64,000 nucleotides of DNA from Lepus europaeus. Taxonomy: Eukaryota; Chordata; Mammalia; Lagomorpha; Leporidae. Where the stretch lies: positions 81,700,462 to 81,764,461 of the forward strand of contig NC_084834.1 in NCBI RefSeq assembly GCF_033115175.1, written 5' to 3'. Position numbers and translations under genes: made by a program. The notes under the pieces were generated by a model. The model saw only the letters and a list, made by a program, of their open reading frames with translations, made no database searches and was not told the DNA's origin. This document shows positions 58,444 through 64,000 of the stretch, piece by piece (the first letter of the stretch is position 1; the number at the start of each line of letters is the position of its first letter).

Positions 58444-58793
58444 GCTGGTGCCGTGGCTCAACAGGCTGATCCTCTGCCTAGCGGCGCCGGCACACCAGGT
58501 TCTAGTCCCAGTCGGGGCGCCGGATTCTGTCCCAGTTGCCCCTCTTCCAGGCCAGCTCTCTGCTGTGGCCAGGGAGTGCAGTGGAGGATGGCCCAAGTGC
58601 TTGGGCCCTGCACCCCATGGGAGACCAGGAGAAGCACCTGGCTCCTGCCCTTGGATCAGCACAGTGCGCCGGCCACAGCAGCCATTGGAGGGTGAACCAA
58701 CGGCAAAAAGGAAGACCTTTCTCTCTGTCTCTCTCTCTCACTGTCCACTCTGCCTGTCAAAAATTAAAAAATAAAAAAATAAAAATAAAAAAA
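58444..58793 (+). mobile_element. CSINE copy, young, with 15-bp target-site duplication
   Basis: Near-consensus sense copy starting GGCTGGTGCCGTGGCTCAAC. AAAACATTGTATGTG is repeated at 58429-58443 and 58794-58808. The A-tail has evolved into an AAAT/AAAAAT-rich microsatellite (58758-58793). Confidence 0.96.
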
Positions 58794-58889
58794 AAAACAT
58801 TGTATGTGTGAAAAATGGAAAGACAGGGGAAGATAATTCATTCTATAAATGAGAATAGTTTGGAAAAAAATTTAGTAAGAAATGTTCTC

Positions 58890-59160
58890 AGCCGGCACCG
58901 CTGCTCACTAGGCTAATCCTCCGCCTATGGCACCGGCACCCCGGGTTCTAGTCCCAGTTGGGGCACCAGTTCTGTCCTGGTTGCTCCAGCTCTCTGCTGT
59001 GCCCAAGTGCTTGGGCCCTGCACCCGCATGGGAGACCAGGAGGAAGCTCCTGGCTTCGGATCGGCGCAGCGCGCCAGCCATAGCAGCCATCTGGGGGGTG
59101 AACCAAAGCAAGGAAGGCCTTTCTGTCTTCTCTCTCACTTTCTAAATCTGCCTGTTAGAA
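58890..59160 (+). mobile_element. CSINE copy, internally shortened
   Basis: Sense copy from AGCCGGCACCGCTGCTCAC to CTGCCTGTTAG plus A-run. The GAGTGCAGTGGAGGATGG block is deleted (GCTGTGCCCAAGTGC reads straight through). AAATGTTC occurs on both sides, a probable target-site remnant. Confidence 0.92.
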
Positions 59161-59550
59161 AAAAAAAAAAATGTTCACATGAAAAAAAAAAACATCCAAC
59201 AAAATAATGCAAAATATGGAAACATACCTGGTTTATAGGGAAGAAGATATTTTAGCTATCTAAGTTCTTCTGAAATTAATCAATATTCTCAAAAACAAAA
59301 TACATGATTTGTGGGGAACAGGTAAAAGGAAGGGCCTGGGAAAATAGGAATAATGTTTAAAGAAAAGTAACCAAGGCAGAATTTCTAGAGGTTTCCCAAA
59401 GAAGATTATTAGATTTTTTTCCTAATCTGTGTATTTAAGTATTAAAAATGACAATAATTAGAATTTCACCCTTAAAAAAAAAGACACAAAATAAGGGTTA
59501 ATCTGGCACTTGATTTGTTTTTACATTAAACTGACATTAAAATCATCTAT

Positions 59551-59815
59551 GGGGCCAGTGCTGTAGCATAGTGAGTTAAGCTGCCACCTGCAGCACCTGA
59601 TCCCAAATGGGCCCTGGTTCAACTCCCAGCTGTTCTACTTCTGATCCAGCTCCCTACTAATGCACCTGTGAAAGCAGTGGAGGATAGTCCAAGTGCTTGT
59701 ATTCCTACACCCATGTGAGAGAAACTAGAAGAAAATTCTGGCTCTTGGCTTAGGCTTGGCCTAGCCCCAGCTATTGTGGCCATTTGAGGAGTGAATAAGT
59801 AGATGGAGGAGTTTC
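59551..59815 (+). mobile_element. CSINE copy, old, abutting L1
   Basis: GGGGCCAGTGCTGTAGCATAG, CCTGGTTCAACTCCCAGC, GATCCAGCTCCCTACTAATGC, GAGGAGTGAATAAGTAGATGG. No tail: the sequence passes directly into antisense L1. Confidence 0.8.
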
Positions 59816-59824
59816 TATATTCTT

Positions 59825-60610
59825 CTGGATTTTCTAATCTGTTGCCATATAGCTGTTCATTGTAATTTTAGCCATCTTATTTTTTGGTGGTATCAATGAT
59901 AATGTCTCCATTTTCATCTCTAGTTATATATTTGAAAAATCTCCTTTAGTTTCTTAGTATAGATAACAATATATCAGTTTTGTTTATATTTTCAAATAAT
60001 CACCTCTCCATTTCAATGATTTTTTGGTAATTTTTAAATCTGTCACTTATTTATGCTCTGAATTTTATTTCTTTTCCTGTATGAATTTACCTATTAGTGC
60101 TGCTTTTGTTCTATCCCATAGGTTTCATATGTTAAATTTCTATTTTTCTTCATCTCAAGAACTTTTAATATTTCTTCTTTGATCCATTGATTGTTATGGA
60201 GTAAATTGTTTGGTTTCCATGTGTTTGTTTAGCTTCTGACATTTTTCTTATTGATTTGTAGTTTTATTGCATTGTGATAAAATAGATACTCAATATTTTT
60301 AAAAATTGTTGAAACTTGTTTTGTGACCTACTCTAAGATCAATACTGGAAAATGTTCCATGTGCTGTAGACGTCTAAGAATGTGTATTCTCTACAAGTTC
60401 CATAGATGCGTATTAGATGCAATTTGATATAGGGTCCAATGAAACTCTGCAGTTTCTTTGATTTTTATGTCTAGATGATCTGTCCATTTCTGAATATGGG
60501 GTGTTAAAGCCCCCTAATATTATAAGAGTTTCTCTCTTCCTTTATGTCTGTTAATATTTCCTTTTGTGTATTGTCTACCTTTTCTGAGGTCCCTATGACC
60601 CAAGACTACG
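59825..60610 (-). mobile_element. L1 ORF2 remnant (middle region), antisense
   Basis: The complement of internal ORF2: TGCTTTTGTTCTATCCCATAGG, TTTGATCCATTGATTG, TTGCATTGTGATAAAATAG, ATGTGTATTCTCTAC, GGGGTGTTAAAGCCCCC and TATGTCTGTTAATATTTCC. This part lies upstream of the reverse-transcriptase C-terminus retained by the other copies. All frames are broken. Confidence 0.8.
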
Positions 60611-63046
60611 TGTGCCCACTCATTGTCTGATGCCTATGCTTCCCTTTGCAAAATCATGTGACTGGCTTGCCAGATCTCCAGTCTGCAACAGTTAAAATCT
60701 AACTGTGTAATGGAAAAAAAAAACTGAAGTCATGTGTTCTTTTATGTTCTAAGTGGTGGCATTTCTCCCATTTACAAACTACTCAGGTAATCCAGAAGAA
60801 GTTTTTAAACTCAACTCTGAATTCTGACACTTGAGCAAACTTTGGATTAGTGATGAAAGGAAGGAATTGTGTTTGCAATGGAAGAAACCACATGTTACAA
60901 GGCCCTGTGGCAGGGAAGGGCAAGGCATATTAATGTCTTCATAGAACACCTTTGCTCTTAGCGTCCAGACAATGTGTGACGTGCCAGGAAAGGAGGCACA
61001 GACCCAGGACACATCAGGGAAACCATAGCAGTGGCTTAATAGGGATAGGGCATGTTGAAATTTTTGCTCAGAGTGAATTAGTTCATTGCATGATTCTCAT
61101 TTGCAGTAACTTCATTTTGAATTAATATATATTGTTTGCATTAACTTGAGCACCTTACTAATTCACATTACTTTTTTTGCCTATACAGAATATTTTGTTC
61201 CTATGCTATTCTGGGTTTTTTCCACAAATAAAATAAAGGTATTTTATATACAATGAAAAGAAACATTTTTAATTACTCCTTCACTCTTCACTGGTTTCTA
61301 TACCATATAATAGCAAGTAAGATGAAAATAGATCCAATTGTTCAATACCACACATACTGCATATAAGCCTCATTTTCACATAGCTTTGTCTTTAAAAATT
61401 CAAGAAAGAAAGATTGATGGATCTGATAAAGGTGTTTGGTTAATTAACAAATAGCAAACGCTTATTTCATAACAAATATGAAAGGCTTACGTTAACTGTC
61501 CATTTCCATAATATTACCATAAGTTCCCTTTAATAAAAGACCATAGGTGCTGACAAAAAGAATAAAAAAATTCATAAAAATATAATTATTCAAAATAAAT
61601 GTGAAGAAATACACTGGACATGATATATTTCTTCATTTAAGCATTTAATGTTAATGGGAAATCCATTTTACAGTTAAGACAATAGATAATGATTAACCAG
61701 AAAGCAATATGTATCTTTGTAAAATAGGTACAACAAAATCCTAGTTAATGCTGCCTTTAAAATAAAATCATCATGCTCAATGGAGGGAACCATAATTTCC
61801 ATACACCTGGAATACCATAGCAAACTCAAGGTTAATTTCCGTTTCTCCATTTAACTAATTTTAGTCTAATCAAATGTAATATCCCTCTTAGAGTTTCAGA
61901 ATTCATCCTTTTACTAAGTGATTAGTCAAAATAAAGAATTTCCCAAGGCATATAAAGTTATTTTCAAATAAATACCTGACTTAGCATTCAGTATTCATTA
62001 TATCAGTTTCTAGGAAACCAAATATATAATTAAGCAGTAAATTTGTGTTCTAAACTTAAGTGAAAACATTTTAATTCCCAACATATTATTCCTTCATGAT
62101 AATTATAAAGTGCATATAAAGTTGACAAATCATGTATTTTGGAATTCTTATTTTCGAGGTGGTTTTCACATTGCCTCAGACAGCATCATAGTAAAGAGAT
62201 ACCTAGAACCAGCAACAAATTAGATCCATGGAGAACATGAGCAATTATAGTTGTTCCTGAGAAGTGTTTCAATAAAATTCCTTCCACTGCCTTTCTGAGA
62301 GTACTGAAAATACAATATATTCAACAGTTTATTCATTCAATAATATTTACTGAGAAGCTTCCATATGGAAAGGGATAGAGAAGCATCAGGGATCTAAAGC
62401 TTCTTAGCATTGTAGATTGCAAAGACTTTGGGTTTTAGTCATCTGGTAGCTGGAACTACTGGAAAGTTTGCAGGAAAAGTGACAAAAGATTAATAAGTAT
62501 ATTTTAACTATTGTGTAAAGTAAAGCCTAAATATAAATGGTAAAAATAATTATTATAACTATATATTTGTATTGAGTATATACTTTGTTTTGAACTTAGA
62601 GGAAGACAAATAATTCCTTAAATTGTTTCTTCAATAAATAGCACCAAAGTCTTGATATTTGACATTTTAAATAGGATAAGATTTCATCATCATTTCTCCC
62701 TATATTAATAATTACAGCTACCAGTTGGAACTCTTTCTGAATTTTAAGGACTATTCCATGAAGAGCTTTGCAATTTAGAGAATGAAAGAGGAAAAAAAGC
62801 ACTTTGTGAATGTGCACTATAAAATGACCTTAAAAGAGAGAGGCAGCTGATTAGGTGAGAATTTATTAGATGAACCATGCAGACTAGAGTGATTTTGTCA
62901 CTGAAGAAGCTTTTCGATGACTTGGGGCTGACTTTGTGAGAAACAGGAACAGCTGTATTAGACTACTTCAAAGTGTTCATAGGAAATGGAACAGATAAGG
63001 TTATTTTGGTGCATCTTTTAAAATCTATGCATAGAAAGGTATTTTG
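60611..63046. other. Gene-free AT-rich interval
   Basis: No gene, RNA or clear repeat was recognised for 2.4 kb. CAGTTTATTCATTCAATAATATTTACTGAG near 62325 may be a trace of an old MIR or L2. Confidence 0.4.
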
Positions 63047-63059
63047 AAAGTTCATGGAA

Positions 63060-63397
63060 GGCCGTGGCTCACTAGGCTAATCCTCTGCCTGCGGCGCCGG
63101 CACCCTGGGTTCTAGTCCCGGTTGGGGCGCCGGATTCTGTCCCAGTTGCTCGTCTTCCAGTCCAGCTCTCTGCTGTGGCCCGGGAAGGCAGTGGAGGATG
63201 GCTCAGGTCCTTGGGCCCTGCACCTGCATGGGAGACCAGGAGGAAGCACTTGGCTCCTAGCTTCGGATTGGCGCAGCAGGCCGGCCGGCACAGCAAGCCA
63301 TTTGCGGGTGAACCAAAGGCAGAAGGAAGACTTTTCTGTATGTCTCTCACTGTCTGACTCTGCCTGTCAAAAAAATTAAAAATAAAAAATAAAATTA
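63060..63397 (+). mobile_element. CSINE copy, young, head-trimmed
   Basis: Starts GGCCGTGGCTCACTAGGC, missing the GGCGCC of the usual head, and ends CTGCCTGTC plus an A-rich tail. AAAGTTCATGGAA (63047-63059) and AAAGGTCATGGAA (63398-63410) flank it with one mismatch. Confidence 0.93.
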
Positions 63398-63410
63398 AAA
63401 GGTCATGGAA

Positions 63411-63711
63411 TATGCATAATATGAAAAAATGCATTTTTGATGAACTTTTTGAAGTACTCATGTATATGGCTTTAAAATTATATGGCATTTATGGAAAATA
63501 TTTGTATTTAATTCATCATAGATATAAAAATATATATTAAAATTTTATATAAAATATATAAAAATCTCATGTAAACATCTATAATGGCAAAGAAGAAAAG
63601 CTACATTTATATCAATAATAAGGAAAAGCTGTTCCTATTCATTATGATTCTTCTTGGTATTGAGTTTGGCGTATTGACTTTTTACTTTTTTTTCAGGTTT
63701 TGTTTTGTTTT
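63411..63711. other. Short gene-free spacer between two CSINEs
   Basis: AT-rich, with nothing recognised. Confidence 0.4.
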
Positions 63712-64000
63712 GTTTTTGAAAGGCAGAGTTACAGAGAAAGAGAGAAACAGAGTAAGATCTTGGATCTACTGGTTCACTCCTCAAATGATGACAATGGCCA
63801 GGGCAGGGCTGATCTGAAGCCAGGAGCTTCTTCTTTGTCTCCCATGTGGGTGGAGGGATCCAGGTACTTGAGTCATCTGCTGCTGCTTTCCCAGGCATAT
63901 TAGCAGGCACCTGGACCAGAAGTGGAGCAGCAGGGACTCAACCAATGCCCAAATGGAATGCCAGCTCTGCAGATGGCAGCTTTACTCGCTATGCTACAAT
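63712..64000 (-). mobile_element. CSINE copy, cut by the window end
   Basis: Antisense: TTTTTGAAAGGCAGAGTTACAG, GATCTACTGGTTCACTCC, GAAGCCAGGAGCTTCTTC, GGCAGCTTTACTCGCTATGC. The last bases of the head complement lie beyond the window. Confidence 0.9.

Noticed and set aside
1..64000. CRISPR array, prokaryotic operon, prophage or defence island
   Set aside because: Lagomorph SINEs, L1s with A-tails and target-site duplications, and an intronless mammalian gene show nuclear mammalian DNA. No regularly spaced direct repeats exist.

Overview
This is mammalian nuclear DNA, most likely from a rabbit or close relative (order Lagomorpha, probably Oryctolagus cuniculus). The main evidence is about thirty copies of one roughly 330-bp, tRNA-like SINE: it starts GGCCGGCGCCGTGGCTCA, has a B-box-like GGTTCTAGTCC, and ends in CTCTGCCTGTC plus an A-run. 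That is the lagomorph CSINE (C repeat) family. L1 3' ends of the lagomorph type fit the same origin. No bacterial, phage or viral gene organisation is visible.

The window is an AT-rich gene desert with one recognisable intact gene. At 44599-45774 (minus strand) an uninterrupted 391-codon frame encodes the E1-alpha subunit of pyruvate dehydrogenase. It has no introns, and its subfamily-specific residues match the testis-specific retrogene PDHA2 rather than X-linked PDHA1. A compact CpG-containing promoter lies just upstream (about 45775-45905) and a polyadenylation signal about 75 bp after the stop. In human, PDHA2 lies at 4q22 in a large intergenic interval between UNC5C and STPG2; I infer that this is the orthologous desert.

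Layout: 1-5.3 kb, old CSINEs, a split MIR, a MaLR-like LTR and an antisense L1 carrying a younger CSINE. 5.3-7.2 kb, nothing recognised. 7.6-11.3 kb, a minus-strand L1-derived element with the end of ORF1 followed by about 3.1 kb without recognisable ORF2 (half-L1-like), and with its ORF1 broken by an inversion. 13.4-24 kb, a decayed sense L1, many CSINEs, an antisense L1 and a 72-bp inverted duplication (19.1/20.6 kb). 24-28.5 kb and 31.7-35.4 kb, repeat-poor. 28.5-31.7 kb, CSINE cluster. 35.4-37.3 kb, an old L1 containing a younger 5'-inverted L1 with clear target-site duplications. 38-43.2 kb, MIR, L1 and a CSINE-riddled antisense L1. 44.5-45.9 kb, PDHA2. 46.9-50.2 kb, repeat-poor. 50.2-51.4 kb, two minus-strand L1 tails. 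51.6-60.6 kb, CSINEs and L1 pieces. 60.6-63 kb, no recognised feature. 63-64 kb, two CSINEs, the last cut by the window edge.

No gene cluster or pathway is present. The most informative signals are the intact retrogene with its own promoter, the inversion structures in three L1-type insertions, a shared early 3' end in two of them, and the inverted duplication. Family names for repeats come from recalled consensus features, not from a database search.
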